Shown in pieces: positions 36,945 through 45,433 of a stretch of 63,737 nt of DNA. The translations under genes and the position numbers were made by a program. The DNA lies in the NCBI RefSeq assembly GCF_022012415.1, contig NZ_JAKLTR010000027.1, forward strand, positions 1 through 63,737, written 5' to 3'. How positions within the stretch are numbered: the first letter of the stretch is position 1; each line of letters opens with the position of its first letter. The DNA comes from Terrimonas ginsenosidimutans. Lineage in GTDB: Bacteria; Bacteroidota; Bacteroidia; Chitinophagales; Chitinophagaceae. Under the pieces are notes generated by a model. The model had not been told where the DNA came from, did not search any database, and saw nothing but the letters and a program-made list of their open reading frames with translations.

Positions 36945-37619
36945 TTAAAACTGACGGGCTGCTTTTTTCAGTGTTAGGTAAAGCACGGTCATAAACATGG
37001 AGTAGACGAAGATCATCCCCCAGTCCATCCTGTATTTCAACGGATGAATAATGATATCAAAGAGATCACTGAACAGTGAAAAAGGTTTGGAGATCACATC
37101 CCAGGAATTGAATCGCAGGTATCTTCCTATATAAACGCCAAACGCATTCAGCCACATTACAAAAAACACGAACAGTAGTGAAAATGATCTGCCGGTGATC
37201 ACCTGCAGGATCGTTTCGATTCGCCGGACAGACAATACGCCCAACAATAATCCATTCCATGCAAAAGAGAAGATCAGCGCGAGATCAAACCATCCCGGCA
37301 CATCGCCAAACTCATGCAGGTGAAAAAGGTCCGTCACGATATAAAAGGCATTTGGAATAAACAACAGCCAGACGGTCAGTACAAGAGCCAGCAATACCTT
37401 GTTTTCCATCACCCGTATGCGACCGCTCAGCCACTCACTGATCGCATAAGGAATGAATGCCAGGAACAAATTCCAGATCAGGAAAAGAAACGTATTCTCC
37501 CCGGTGACGATCACCCTCGCCGCCAACAGCAGGCAGCTGAATGCGGAAGAGATCAGCAACCACTGGGATAAAGAAAAAGTCTGGCTTTCTATTTTCTTCA
37601 GAAAAGATCTATACTGCAT
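36945..37619 (-). CDS. DUF1361-family membrane protein
   Basis: The 224-residue protein has about seven membrane spans and the DUF1361 hallmarks: FLIWNLFLAFIPYAIS, VWLLFIPNAFYIVTDLFHL and LILIFSFAWNGLLLGVLSVRRIE. The family has no known biochemical role. Its start overlaps the end of dgkA by 11 bp, which indicates translational coupling within the creD operon. Confidence 0.85.
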   Translation of the reverse strand: MQYRSFLKKIESQTFSLSQWLLISSAFSCLLLAARVIVTGENTFLFLIWNLFLAFIPYAISEWLSGRIRVMENKVLLALVLTVWLLFIPNAFYIVTDLFHLHEFGDVPGWFDLALIFSFAWNGLLLGVLSVRRIETILQVITGRSFSLLFVFFVMWLNAFGVYIGRYLRFNSWDVISKPFSLFSDLFDIIIHPLKYRMDWGMIFVYSMFMTVLYLTLKKAARQF

Positions 37620-37989
37620 AATGAATGATTTTGGGAATAAAAATGAACAGACCCGTTATTAGCGCCGTTATTGACAACACGAGGACCGCGCCTGCCGACA
37701 GATCTTTTATCAGACCCGCTTTAGGATGAAAGCCTGGTGAAACAAGATCGACCAGGTGTTCGACGGCTGTATTCATGATCTCAGCAGCCCATACAAGACC
37801 AGTAACGATCACCAATGCGATCAATTCTGCTCCTGTAATGCGAAACCAGATGATCCCGGCAATGACAACAACCGTGGCCGCCAGATGTATTTTTGCATTT
37901 GCTTCTTCATGAAAGAAACGGCAGATGCCTTTTGCTGCAAACCTGAAGCTGGACATGCGGGATCTGAGTGTTAATGATGTTTGTTTCAT
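37609..37989 (-). CDS. dgkA: Diacylglycerol/undecaprenol kinase family protein
   Basis: The 126-residue protein has three membrane helices and the DgkA/UndPK signature AEIMNTAVEHLVDL (~69-82), followed by KAGLIKDLSAGAVLVLS with the second conserved acidic/Asp-rich motif. The N-terminal FRFAAKGICRFFHEEANAKIHLAA is also typical. It phosphorylates a lipid alcohol (undecaprenol or diacylglycerol) at the inner membrane. Its start overlaps the end of the upstream small membrane gene by 4 bp (ATGA type). Confidence 0.92.
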   Translation of the reverse strand: MKQTSLTLRSRMSSFRFAAKGICRFFHEEANAKIHLAATVVVIAGIIWFRITGAELIALVIVTGLVWAAEIMNTAVEHLVDLVSPGFHPKAGLIKDLSAGAVLVLSITALITGLFIFIPKIIHYAV

Positions 37990-38411
37990 GTTATTTCCTT
38001 TCTTTCATTTCGTGAGGCGAGCATTATAAATGCCTTATAGCGGAAAAGAACAGCAAGGAATGCAGCAGCTATCCCGGGAGCACAAAAAATCAGGCTGCTT
38101 AAACCTTCTATATGAAAGACAGGGAAGCAGATAATTCCTTCCACCAGCACAATCGTTGGACATACGATAAGCCATACCAGAAAACGCGTGTTAAGCGGAA
38201 GATGCGCATCCGCTACCAGATCCAGGCAGAAATATCCGGCGACAAACGCGGGGATCGAAAATACCAGTCCCGCCAGGCAGAATAGTATCACAGGAAACAA
38301 TACATAACTCATCGGCAATTGGGCCATTGCATAAGCAACCAGCAGCACAGCTTGTATCAGATTTGCAAGCAGCCAGGTATTCGCCAGGTGATCAACGGAA
38401 GAAGTTTTCAT
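37986..38411 (-). CDS. Small membrane protein, paralogue A of a four-member tandem family
   Basis: The 141-residue polytopic protein shares three blocks with its three upstream neighbours: N-terminal Hx3TWLL (DHLANTWLLANLI), a central SIPAF...LPLNTRFLVWLIV and C-terminal APGIAAAFLAVLFRYKAFIML. Four membrane spans are likely. The function is unknown. Overlaps of 4 bp with paralogue B and with dgkA place it firmly in the operon. I know no named family. Confidence 0.75.
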   Translation of the reverse strand: MKTSSVDHLANTWLLANLIQAVLLVAYAMAQLPMSYVLFPVILFCLAGLVFSIPAFVAGYFCLDLVADAHLPLNTRFLVWLIVCPTIVLVEGIICFPVFHIEGLSSLIFCAPGIAAAFLAVLFRYKAFIMLASRNERKEIT

Positions 38412-38875
38412 TTAACCGATTGTTTTTGCGGGTGAAAGATTCGTTTCCTGCGAAACAAAATGAATAAGTGCTCAAACTTTGCGAACCTCGCTGCCAGAGT
38501 TAGTGTCGATGCTATTAAGGCCGGAACAAACAGGAATACTCCATCGACAAAAACGTTTCCTAAAAACAAAAGGGAAAGCAGGAAAGGGAAGATCAGTATC
38601 GAAAACCAGACGGCGAAACACCATATTAGAAAAGCTGTAAAAGAATGGCGTAAAGAAGAACACAAGATCCATCGCAAAAAAAACATTGTCAGAAACGCGG
38701 TCGGCAGGGAATAGAACAACCCGCCAGCAAAAAAATTAAACACAAATGCCAACGCACCAAAAACATTCGACTGTCCGTCATGCAACTCAGCAATAAATAC
38801 AGAGTAAACCACCGCATTTAATAAAAGCGCGAGCAACCATGTATAGGTGAAATGGGCATACATTCTATTCCTCAT
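38408..38875 (-). CDS. Small membrane protein, paralogue B of the tandem family
   Basis: The product has 155 residues from ATG 38875. This start gives 11 residues before the TWLL motif, exactly as in paralogues A and C; ATG 38884 is possible. The family blocks are AHFTYTWLLALLL, YSLPTAFLTMFFL and VPALIASTLTLAARFAKFEHLF. It is the most divergent copy, with extra Phe and a basic tail (RRKRIFHPQKQ). It overlaps paralogue A by 4 bp. The function is unknown. Confidence 0.72.
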   Translation of the reverse strand: MRNRMYAHFTYTWLLALLLNAVVYSVFIAELHDGQSNVFGALAFVFNFFAGGLFYSLPTAFLTMFFLRWILCSSLRHSFTAFLIWCFAVWFSILIFPFLLSLLFLGNVFVDGVFLFVPALIASTLTLAARFAKFEHLFILFRRKRIFHPQKQSVK

Positions 38876-38886
38876 AAAAACCATTT

Positions 38887-39354
38887 TTATCTTCCGTAGT
38901 AAAATTGACCGTATGACGGAACGCTTTTATCGTTTACGGAGCGAACCAGTTTTGCGAATTGTTTGTATCGTATCAGTACCGACGCAACACCTGCCATCAT
39001 TCCCGGAACAAAAATTCCGAGGAAAGTGGGATCAAAAAAACCCACAACAAACTTCATGACAAATGCGCCCCCGGCTGCGGCAGAAAGCGGCACAACGATC
39101 AGCCAGGTAATAAAAGAAAGACGAACAGGCAGATCAGACCTCACAAGTATCCGCAGTGAAAACATCGAGATAAAAGCAGCGGGCACAGATACCAGTATCC
39201 CAAACGCACTGAAAGCAATTATCGAAGATGGCTCCCAGGAGAAGAATAGTTGATTTGACTGCACGAGTTGGCAATCGATAAAAAACATCAGCGGATGCAG
39301 GAGATGCGAAAGCAACCAGGTGTATAAAAGGTGTTTATATAAATTCGTTTTCAT
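38887..39354 (-). CDS. Small membrane protein, paralogue C of the tandem family
   Basis: The 155-residue protein carries KHLLYTWLLSHLLHPL, VSVPAAFISMFSLR, LPVRLSFITWLIVVP and FVPGMMAGVASVLIRYKQFAKL, collinear with A, B and D. About four membrane spans are expected. It stops 11 bp before the chosen start of paralogue B. The conserved His four residues before the TW pair is present here as in all copies. The function is unknown. Confidence 0.75.
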   Translation of the reverse strand: MKTNLYKHLLYTWLLSHLLHPLMFFIDCQLVQSNQLFFSWEPSSIIAFSAFGILVSVPAAFISMFSLRILVRSDLPVRLSFITWLIVVPLSAAAGGAFVMKFVVGFFDPTFLGIFVPGMMAGVASVLIRYKQFAKLVRSVNDKSVPSYGQFYYGR

Positions 39355-39380
39355 TATTCAGCAATTCTTTTGATCGGATG

Positions 39381-39815
39381 TTAATTAAGTTCGGGTTCCA
39401 CAGGTCTGTCATACTCCGCCGCCAGTTTGATAAATGACTTGAAGCGGACACAGAGAGCGACAAAAGTTGCAACAAGCGCAGGCACAGCAATGATGACCTC
39501 TTCGGCCCCCATTCTAAAAACCAAAGCAAGAGCAACACCAGCATTGATCACCACTATTGCACAACCGGATGCTAACCAGATAAAAAAACGGTTTAGCAAT
39601 GAAGATGGAAGCCTTAAAATTTTTGGCAACACATACCATGAAACAAAAAGGGTGGGAATAGCAAGGAGCATTGCAACACATGACATAAAAAGAAGAATAT
39701 AGACATCCTCCATCACCATTGAATCTGCCGTTCCTCCTGCAATAAACATTGCGACCATAGCAAATGGATGCAGTCCATGCGCAAGTATCCAGGTGTTAAA
39801 TACATGAATCTTCAT
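39381..39815 (-). CDS. Small membrane protein, paralogue D of the tandem family
   Basis: The 144-residue protein has a shorter N-terminus (MKIHVFNTWILAHGLHPF) but the same blocks: LAIPTLFVSWYVL, LNRFFIWLASGCA and VPALVATFVALCVRFKSFIKL. It overlaps the end of the 163-residue membrane gene by 4 bp and lies 26 bp before paralogue C. The HPF/HPL after the first motif is shared with C, so C and D may be the closest pair. The function is unknown. Confidence 0.75.
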   Translation of the reverse strand: MKIHVFNTWILAHGLHPFAMVAMFIAGGTADSMVMEDVYILLFMSCVAMLLAIPTLFVSWYVLPKILRLPSSLLNRFFIWLASGCAIVVINAGVALALVFRMGAEEVIIAVPALVATFVALCVRFKSFIKLAAEYDRPVEPELN

Positions 39816-40303
39816 ATTGTGACTATTTTTTGATCAGCAATTTGTTTTTCCATTGCAAGCACTTTCCTGTAGCAAATGGTCAGTGGTATCAACCCAATCA
39901 CACCAAACATGGAATCGATCAACCTCCATCCTATCGGAATGCCGCGATAGTAGCCCGTAATCATCGCAAAAGGCACCACGCACCAGCAGGCTATCATACC
40001 AAACTCAAGTATCCATTTATTACGAACAGGATCCCTGTACACACCAATGAAAAGCAAGGCCAGCATAAAGTGAGCAAAGGCCAGCCAGTCGTACCCATAA
40101 GCAAGGAATGGAGCCCGTTCATTTGCTTCAGCAAGAGCTGCATATACCTTATGCAACCAGAACCCGATAGCCGTCCCATCACCGATCCATCCGGTAAGCC
40201 AGGCAAGCTCAGTCTCTGCAGGCATCGCTGTCAGGCCACTTAAAAAAAGTGACACCATAAAGAAGACCGTCCACCTGCGAATGATTACTATTTTATTTTC
40301 CAT
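39812..40303 (-). CDS. Membrane protein, first gene of the regulated creD operon
   Basis: The product has 163 residues from ATG 40303 (MENKIVIIRRWTVFF); the ATG at 40315 would place the start inside the operator palindrome. About four membrane helices (WTVFFMVSLFLSGLTAM, YDWLAFAHFMLALLFIGV, FGMIACWCVVPFAMITGYY, LIDSMFGVIGLIPLTICY). It is not a member of the paralogue family, and I do not recognise it. A 17-bp palindrome begins 10 nt upstream of its start codon. The next gene overlaps it by 4 bp, so it heads the nine-gene run to 34887. Confidence 0.7.
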   Translation of the reverse strand: MENKIVIIRRWTVFFMVSLFLSGLTAMPAETELAWLTGWIGDGTAIGFWLHKVYAALAEANERAPFLAYGYDWLAFAHFMLALLFIGVYRDPVRNKWILEFGMIACWCVVPFAMITGYYRGIPIGWRLIDSMFGVIGLIPLTICYRKVLAMEKQIADQKIVTI

Positions 40304-40313
40304 ATTAAAAAGC

Positions 40314-40330
40314 ACTTTGAATTACAAAGT
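40314..40330. promoter_or_regulatory. Palindromic operator ACTTTG-N5-CAAAGT (copy 1)
   Basis: ACTTTGAATTACAAAGT contains perfect 6-bp inverted arms around 5 nt. It lies 10 nt before the start codon of the first gene in the creD-containing run and 17 bp after the winged-helix gene. An almost identical palindrome precedes the 215-residue membrane gene. The position overlaps the likely transcription start, which suits a repressor site. Confidence 0.65.
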
Positions 40331-40346
40331 ATAGGGGCAAAAAAAA

Positions 40347-40646
40347 TTACTTGAATCCTTTGATCATGTTTTCGAGAGCAGTGATATGATCACTGAAAGC
40401 TTTTTCACCAATTTTCGTTACAGAGTATGTAGTATTTGTTTTTCTTCCGATAAATCCCTTGTGCACTTTGATATACCCATTTTCTTCCAGGCTCACGAGA
40501 TGTGTGGCCAGGTTACCATCCGTCACTTCCAGCATTTGCTTGAGATCGTTGAAGCTCACTTCTTCATTTACAACGAGCACGCTCATCACTCCAAGCCGGA
40601 TACGGTTGTCAAAAATTTTATTTAACCCTGTTATCGGATTCTTCAT
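40347..40646 (-). CDS. Winged-helix transcriptional regulator
   Basis: The 99-residue protein is a single winged-helix domain: NRIRLGVMSVLVVNEEVSFNDLKQMLEVTDGNLATHLVSLEENGYIKVHKGFIGRKTNTTYSVTKIG has helix-turn-helix (VSFNDLKQML..DGNLATHLVSL) and the wing (GRKTNTTYSVT). This is the HTH_34/MarR-like class often found next to creD in Bacteroidota. There is no ligand domain. It lies between two genes that each carry the same upstream palindrome, so it is the best candidate for their repressor. Its own start is preceded by a different inverted repeat (AACAA-N6-TTGTT, 40670-40685). Confidence 0.88.
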   Translation of the reverse strand: MKNPITGLNKIFDNRIRLGVMSVLVVNEEVSFNDLKQMLEVTDGNLATHLVSLEENGYIKVHKGFIGRKTNTTYSVTKIGEKAFSDHITALENMIKGFK

Positions 40647-40770
40647 AACCAGTTTAACTCAGCAGTATTAACAAGTGTCTTTGTTCATTCAGGCGATCCG
40701 CCTTTGATCCTATCGGTTCCGGCATTATTTCATAGTGCAATCATATCTGTCATCCTCCATCCTTGCTCTC

Positions 40771-41418
40771 CTAGGCTTTCGCCCTTTCATACTTCCACCA
40801 CATGATCACACCATAAACAATATGCAACACACCAAAACCCAATGTCCAGAAATACAGGCTGCGCTGAGTGAACCACACATTCACCAAACCAAGCGCAATT
40901 TCACAGTAGCCAAGATAACGTATATCCGCAACGGTGTATTTTCCTGCATTCACCAGACCAAGTCCATAAAAAACCAGGCAGGCAGGCGCCACAAAATGCC
41001 ATTCATTGTGATGTAACATTCCCAGTGTAAACACCCCGCCCGTGATCAGCGGCACAGCCATACTCCAGAATACTTTGCGCGAAGCATGATTTCCCAGGGT
41101 TTCGCCATGACCTTTCGCTTTTCTCCAGGTAAAGAAAAATGCACCCAGTAATGCTGCTCCAAATGTGCCGGCAGCAGTCAATAATAACTGGGTCCGCAAC
41201 AAACTGAATGAATCATCAGAATATATCCAGCGGGAAAGATCATCGCCATAATATCCACCCATAAAATAACGCGCCAGCCACGCTCCCGCCATCGCGCAAA
41301 TGCCCGCTGCCACACAACTTAAACCACTTAGCGAGGTAAACCGGCTTGACCGCTCCATCATTTTCCGGATATCCCGTACATCCTGTAAACTATCCAATGG
41401 CTGGTTTTCTGAGCTCAT
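40771..41418 (-). CDS. Membrane protein, first gene of the winged-helix locus
   Basis: The 215-residue protein starts with a charged helix (SLQDVRDIRKMMERSSRFTSLSG), followed by about six membrane spans (GLSCVAAGICAMAGAWLARY, LLLTAAGTFGAALLGAFFFTW, MAVPLITGGVFTLGML, FVAPACLVFYGLGLVNAGKY, FWTLGFGVLHIVYGVIMWW). I know similar proteins only as hypothetical partners of a winged-helix gene in Bacteroidota. The copy-2 palindrome starts 8 nt upstream of its ATG. The regulator gene follows 124 bp downstream on the same strand. Confidence 0.8.
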   Translation of the reverse strand: MSSENQPLDSLQDVRDIRKMMERSSRFTSLSGLSCVAAGICAMAGAWLARYFMGGYYGDDLSRWIYSDDSFSLLRTQLLLTAAGTFGAALLGAFFFTWRKAKGHGETLGNHASRKVFWSMAVPLITGGVFTLGMLHHNEWHFVAPACLVFYGLGLVNAGKYTVADIRYLGYCEIALGLVNVWFTQRSLYFWTLGFGVLHIVYGVIMWWKYERAKA

Positions 41419-41426
41419 AAAAAAGC

Positions 41427-41443
41427 ACTTTGAAATACAAAGT
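41427..41443. promoter_or_regulatory. Palindromic operator ACTTTG-N5-CAAAGT (copy 2)
   Basis: ACTTTGAAATACAAAGT differs from copy 1 by a single base in the spacer, and even the flanking AAAAGC is the same. It ends 8 nt before the start codon of the 215-residue membrane gene. Two near-identical palindromes at the same distance from two start codons on either side of a regulator gene strongly suggest a shared operator. Confidence 0.68.
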
Positions 41444-41532
41444 AAAGTAAGCGATGCCGCATCTCCAAGTTTTTTTTCAGGTTTTCGGGAAATAATAATT
41501 CTCTGAGCCAGCTTTCAATAACGATCGAGAAC

Positions 41533-41604
41533 AAATTAAAAAGTAAAAAATCCGGAACGAGGCGGGACACCTCTCTCTTTCCGGATTTTTTACTTTCTAA
41601 TTTT
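41533..41604. repeat. A/T-rich inverted repeat in a divergent promoter region
   Basis: AAATTAAAAAGTAAAAAATCCGGA (as AAATTAAAAAG + TAAAAAATCCGGA) on the left pairs with its reverse complement on the right with one mismatch, around a ~24-nt GC-rich loop. The arms resemble those at 22189 and 48295. Here the neighbours are divergent (215-residue membrane gene, glpK), so the usual terminator explanation does not fit. Confidence 0.65.
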
Positions 41605-41708
41605 GAATTTTTAATTTGCCTTCGGTCCCTACTGGCCCGTCAGGGTATCCGGTTGACGCTTACTTAACCAGGAAAAAATCCATAACTTAAAGCTTCAAAA
41701 GGGATTGC

Positions 41709-43208
41709 ATGCCTTCAACTTATATACTCGCTCTCGATCAGGGCACTACCAGCAGCAGAAGTATGCTGTTTGATCAGCAGGGGAACATCGTCAGCATGGC
41801 GCAAAAAGAGTTCAAACAGCATTTTCCTAAACCGGGCTGGGTAGAGCATGACGCGGAAGAAATCTGGAGCACTCAATATGGTACACTTGCTGAAACCGTA
41901 GCCAAAGCCAACATCACCATGCGCCAGGTGGCCGGCATCGGCATTACGAATCAACGGGAAACCACTGTTGTGTGGGACCGTAAGACCTCCAAACCGATCT
42001 ACCCCGCTATCGTTTGGCAGGACAGGCGCACGGCTTCTTTTTGTGATGAACTCAAAACTGCCGGACTGGCAAACATCATCCGTGAACGTACCGGGCTCGT
42101 CATTGACGCTTACTTCTCCGCAACCAAGCTAAAATGGATCCTTGACAATGTTCCCGGGGCACGCGAAAAAGCCGGTCGCGGTGAACTCGCCTTCGGCACC
42201 ATCGATACCTGGCTTGCCTGGAAATTATCCGGCGGGGAATTGCATATCACAGATGTATCAAACGCTTCCCGTACACTCCTGCTGAACATTCATACCGGAG
42301 AATGGGATAATGACCTCCTCGAACTATTCACCATCCCACGCAGCCTGCTTCCTGAAGTAAAACCTTCCAGTAAGATCTATGGTGTAACAGGAAGTTTTAT
42401 TCCCGATTCAAGGATCCCCATTGCCGGCATTGCCGGTGACCAGCAGGCCGCCCTTTTCGGACAGCAATGCATTTCTCCCGGAATGGTCAAGAATACATAT
42501 GGAACAGGCTGCTTTATGCTGATGAATACAGGAGAGAAAGCGATCATGTCAAATAATAACCTTCTTACTACCATTGCCTGGAAGATCAATGATAAGATCC
42601 ACTATGCACTCGAAGGCAGTGTGTTCATCGCAGGAGCCGTTGTACAATGGCTGCGGGATGAACTTCGCATCATCAGAACATCAGCGGAAGTGGAAGCGCT
42701 TGCCGCACAGGTGGCTGACTCAAATGGTGTATATGTGGTACCAGCATTTGCCGGCCTCGGTGCACCTTACTGGAACGCGTATGCCAAGGGCAGTATATTC
42801 GGACTCACCCGCGGAAGCAGCAAAGCGCATATCGCGCGTGCTGCACTGGACAGCATCGCCTATCAAACGCAAGATGTGCTCAAGGCAATGGAAGCCGATG
42901 CAGGGATCCGCATACAGGAGTTAAGAGTCGACGGCGGCGCTACGATCAACAATCAGCTGATGCAATTCCAAAGCGATATCCTGAACACAAATGTGATCAG
43001 ACCGATGATCACCGAAACGACCGCATTGGGCGCTGCTTATCTTGCAGGCCTCGCAGTAGGTTACTGGAAAAACTCCTCGGACATTCAACAGCAATGGAAA
43101 GCCGATAAAGTGTTCAGTCCATCGCTTGACGACAGCAAGCGTACTGAACTGATCAAAGGATGGCATCGTGCCGTCAGCGCTTCTATTGCATGGGCCGATA
43201 ATAAATAA
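41709..43208 (+). CDS. glpK: Glycerol kinase
   Basis: The 499-residue FGGY kinase begins [21 protein letters not shown], the conserved phosphate-binding segment. It contains [29 protein letters not shown], the FGGY-type motif region [13 protein letters not shown] and the C-terminal [21 protein letters not shown]. It phosphorylates glycerol to sn-glycerol 3-phosphate using ATP. It is the first gene of a glpK-glpD-glpF operon, with only 2 nt to glpD. Confidence 0.97.
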   Translation: MPSTYILALDQGTTSSRSMLFDQQGNIVSMAQKEFKQHFPKPGWVEHDAEEIWSTQYGTLAETVAKANITMRQVAGIGITNQRETTVVWDRKTSKPIYPAIVWQDRRTASFCDELKTAGLANIIRERTGLVIDAYFSATKLKWILDNVPGAREKAGRGELAFGTIDTWLAWKLSGGELHITDVSNASRTLLLNIHTGEWDNDLLELFTIPRSLLPEVKPSSKIYGVTGSFIPDSRIPIAGIAGDQQAALFGQQCISPGMVKNTYGTGCFMLMNTGEKAIMSNNNLLTTIAWKINDKIHYALEGSVFIAGAVVQWLRDELRIIRTSAEVEALAAQVADSNGVYVVPAFAGLGAPYWNAYAKGSIFGLTRGSSKAHIARAALDSIAYQTQDVLKAMEADAGIRIQELRVDGGATINNQLMQFQSDILNTNVIRPMITETTALGAAYLAGLAVGYWKNSSDIQQQWKADKVFSPSLDDSKRTELIKGWHRAVSASIAWADNK

Positions 43209-43210
43209 AC

Positions 43211-44674
43211 ATGAACAGAACGCATCAACTCCAACAGCTCGATCATCATAGTGTCTGGGACTTTGTCATTATAGGTGGCGGAGCAACCGGTCTTGGCGCA
43301 GCAGTTGACTCAGCCTCCAGGGGTTTCAAAACCCTTCTTCTGGAGAAACATGATTTTGCAAGCGGCACATCCTCCCGCAGCACAAAACTGGTGCACGGCG
43401 GTGTCCGCTATCTCCAGCAGGGGAATATCAAGCTGGTAATGGAAGCTTTAAGAGAACGTGGCCTCCTTTTACAGAATGCGCCACATCTGGTACATAACCA
43501 GGCCTTCCTTCTTCCCAGTTACAAATGGTGGGAAACCCCGTTCTATGGTATTGGCCTCAAGATCTATGATTGGATGGCAGGCAAACTCGGATTGGGTGCA
43601 TCCCGCTTCCTGTCAAAAGAAGAAACGCTGAAACAGGCACCCACACTCAACCCGGAAGAACTGCGTGGCGCGATCCTCTATCATGATGGACAATTTGATG
43701 ACGCCCGATTAGCGATCGATCTTGCTCAAACAGCTTCTGCCCACCAGGCGGTTCTATTCAATTATTTTCCCGTCACCGCTTTGCTGAAGTCAAATCAGAA
43801 AGTGGAAGGAGTTGTTGCTATTGACGAACAAACCAAAAAACAATATCACATAAAGGCACGCGTCGTCATCAACGCAACAGGTGTATTCACCGACGATATC
43901 ATGAACATGGATGATCCGGATCACGAAACAATGATCTCTCCAAGCCAGGGAATTCACCTGGTGGTGGATAAAGAATTTCTTCCGGGTAATACGGCCGTCC
44001 TGATTCCCCGCACGGATGACGGGCGTGTCTTGTTTGCCGTTCCGTGGCATGATAAGGTCGTACTCGGCACAACAGACACGCCCGTCGATCACGCTACGAC
44101 CGAACCTATCCCGCAGGAAGAAGAGATCGGATTCATTCTCAAACATACCGCCCTGTATCTTTCCCGCGATCCACAGCGAAGCGATATCAGGAGCATGTTC
44201 GCCGGCTTGCGCCCACTGGTAAAAGGTAAAACACAAAAAACAGCAGCTTTATCGAGAGATCACCTGATCATGACCAGTGCTTCCGGACTGATCACTATTA
44301 CGGGCGGTAAATGGACCACCTATCGCAAGATGGCGGAAGACCTGATCAACCTCGCCATAAAAGAAAATGGGCTGGAAGAAAAGAAATGCATCACTAAAAC
44401 ATTAAAACTGTTTGGTTATGATCAGCCGGTAATCGATCCCAGATCCCTGTCAATGGAAGACATCGCCTATTGCGTCCGCAATGAAATGTGCCTGACGGTA
44501 GAAGATTACCTCAGCAGGCGAACCCGCCATCTTTTGCTGGATGCAAGATCAGCTGTTGCGGCTGCTCCAGGTGTAGCCACTGCCATGGCCAGCCTGCTTG
44601 AAAAAGATGCTCAGTGGATCGCGGACCAGTTAAAGGCTTTTGATCGTATTGCAACCCAACAACTCCCTTCTTAA
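43211..44674 (+). CDS. glpD: FAD-dependent glycerol-3-phosphate dehydrogenase
   Basis: The 487-residue protein has the N-terminal FAD dinucleotide fold FVIIGGGATGLGAAVDSASRG and the family signature SGTSSRSTKLVHGGVRYLQQGN. GTTDTPVDHATTEPIPQEEEI, IRSMFAGLRPLV and ITGGKWTTYRKMAEDLI follow. It oxidises glycerol 3-phosphate to dihydroxyacetone phosphate and feeds the quinone pool from the inner membrane. The C-terminal helical domain is shorter than in E. coli GlpD but intact. It starts 2 nt after glpK and ends 10 nt before the channel gene. Confidence 0.96.
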   Translation: MNRTHQLQQLDHHSVWDFVIIGGGATGLGAAVDSASRGFKTLLLEKHDFASGTSSRSTKLVHGGVRYLQQGNIKLVMEALRERGLLLQNAPHLVHNQAFLLPSYKWWETPFYGIGLKIYDWMAGKLGLGASRFLSKEETLKQAPTLNPEELRGAILYHDGQFDDARLAIDLAQTASAHQAVLFNYFPVTALLKSNQKVEGVVAIDEQTKKQYHIKARVVINATGVFTDDIMNMDDPDHETMISPSQGIHLVVDKEFLPGNTAVLIPRTDDGRVLFAVPWHDKVVLGTTDTPVDHATTEPIPQEEEIGFILKHTALYLSRDPQRSDIRSMFAGLRPLVKGKTQKTAALSRDHLIMTSASGLITITGGKWTTYRKMAEDLINLAIKENGLEEKKCITKTLKLFGYDQPVIDPRSLSMEDIAYCVRNEMCLTVEDYLSRRTRHLLLDARSAVAAAPGVATAMASLLEKDAQWIADQLKAFDRIATQQLPS

Positions 44675-44684
44675 AACTATTAGC

Positions 44685-45398
44685 ATGACACCTTTCGTTG
44701 GCGAACTTATCGGCAGCTTTCTCCTGATGCTCCTTGGATCAGGGGTAGTGGCGAACGTTGTACTGGAAAAAACAAAGGGACATTCTTCCGGATGGATCGT
44801 GATCTCTTTTGGCTGGGCCATGTCTGTATTTGTGGGCGTGTACGCATCCAATTCGCTTGGCGGCAGTGGTCACCTGAACCCGGCTGTAAGCCTGGCGCTG
44901 GCAGTATTTGCAGACTTTGATAAAGGTCTTGTTTTGCCTTATATCGCCGCACAGGTAGCGGGAACATTTCTCGGAGCATCCGTTGCGTGGATCGCTTACA
45001 AGCAACACTTTGATGCAACGGCCAATGCCGATCTGAAAATGGCGGTGTTCTGTACATCGCCAGCTATCAGAAGTCCGTTCTATAACTTCATCACCGAGAT
45101 CATCGGCAGTTTTGTGCTCGTACTGGGTGCATTGGCTATGTCAAAGCCTGCTACTACGATGGGGTCGCTGGATGCGCTTCCGGTTTCTCTACTCGTATTG
45201 GGGATCGGACTGTCACTCGGTGGTCCTACCGGATATGCCATTAATCCCGCCAGGGACCTCGGACCAAGGTTTGCACATTTTGTTTTACCAATCAGGGGAA
45301 AAAGGAACAGTGACTGGAGTTATGCATGGATCCCCATCGCGGGGCCAATTGCAGGAGCGTTGATCGCTGCGTGGATCTATGCGATGATACAGTCCTGA
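44685..45398 (+). CDS. glpF: Aquaglyceroporin / glycerol facilitator (MIP family)
   Basis: The 237-residue protein has six membrane helices and both half-helix NPA motifs: GHLNPAVSLALAVF (~62-75) and YAINPARDLGPRFAHF (~181-196), the second with the Asp typical of glycerol-permeable members. I chose ATG 44685; ATG 44640 lies inside glpD in another frame. It lets glycerol cross the inner membrane by diffusion and completes the uptake-kinase-dehydrogenase operon. Confidence 0.94.
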   Translation: MTPFVGELIGSFLLMLLGSGVVANVVLEKTKGHSSGWIVISFGWAMSVFVGVYASNSLGGSGHLNPAVSLALAVFADFDKGLVLPYIAAQVAGTFLGASVAWIAYKQHFDATANADLKMAVFCTSPAIRSPFYNFITEIIGSFVLVLGALAMSKPATTMGSLDALPVSLLVLGIGLSLGGPTGYAINPARDLGPRFAHFVLPIRGKRNSDWSYAWIPIAGPIAGALIAAWIYAMIQS

Positions 45399-45433
45399 TA
45401 TTTCAGCCGGCTGATCCAGAGCTGCGCAAGAGC

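Noticed and set aside
38408-39815. Explaining the four small membrane genes as one broken gene
   Set aside because: Each has its own start and stop, the same full-length block order (HxxxTW, central P, C-terminal R..F) and similar length, so they are paralogues rather than fragments.
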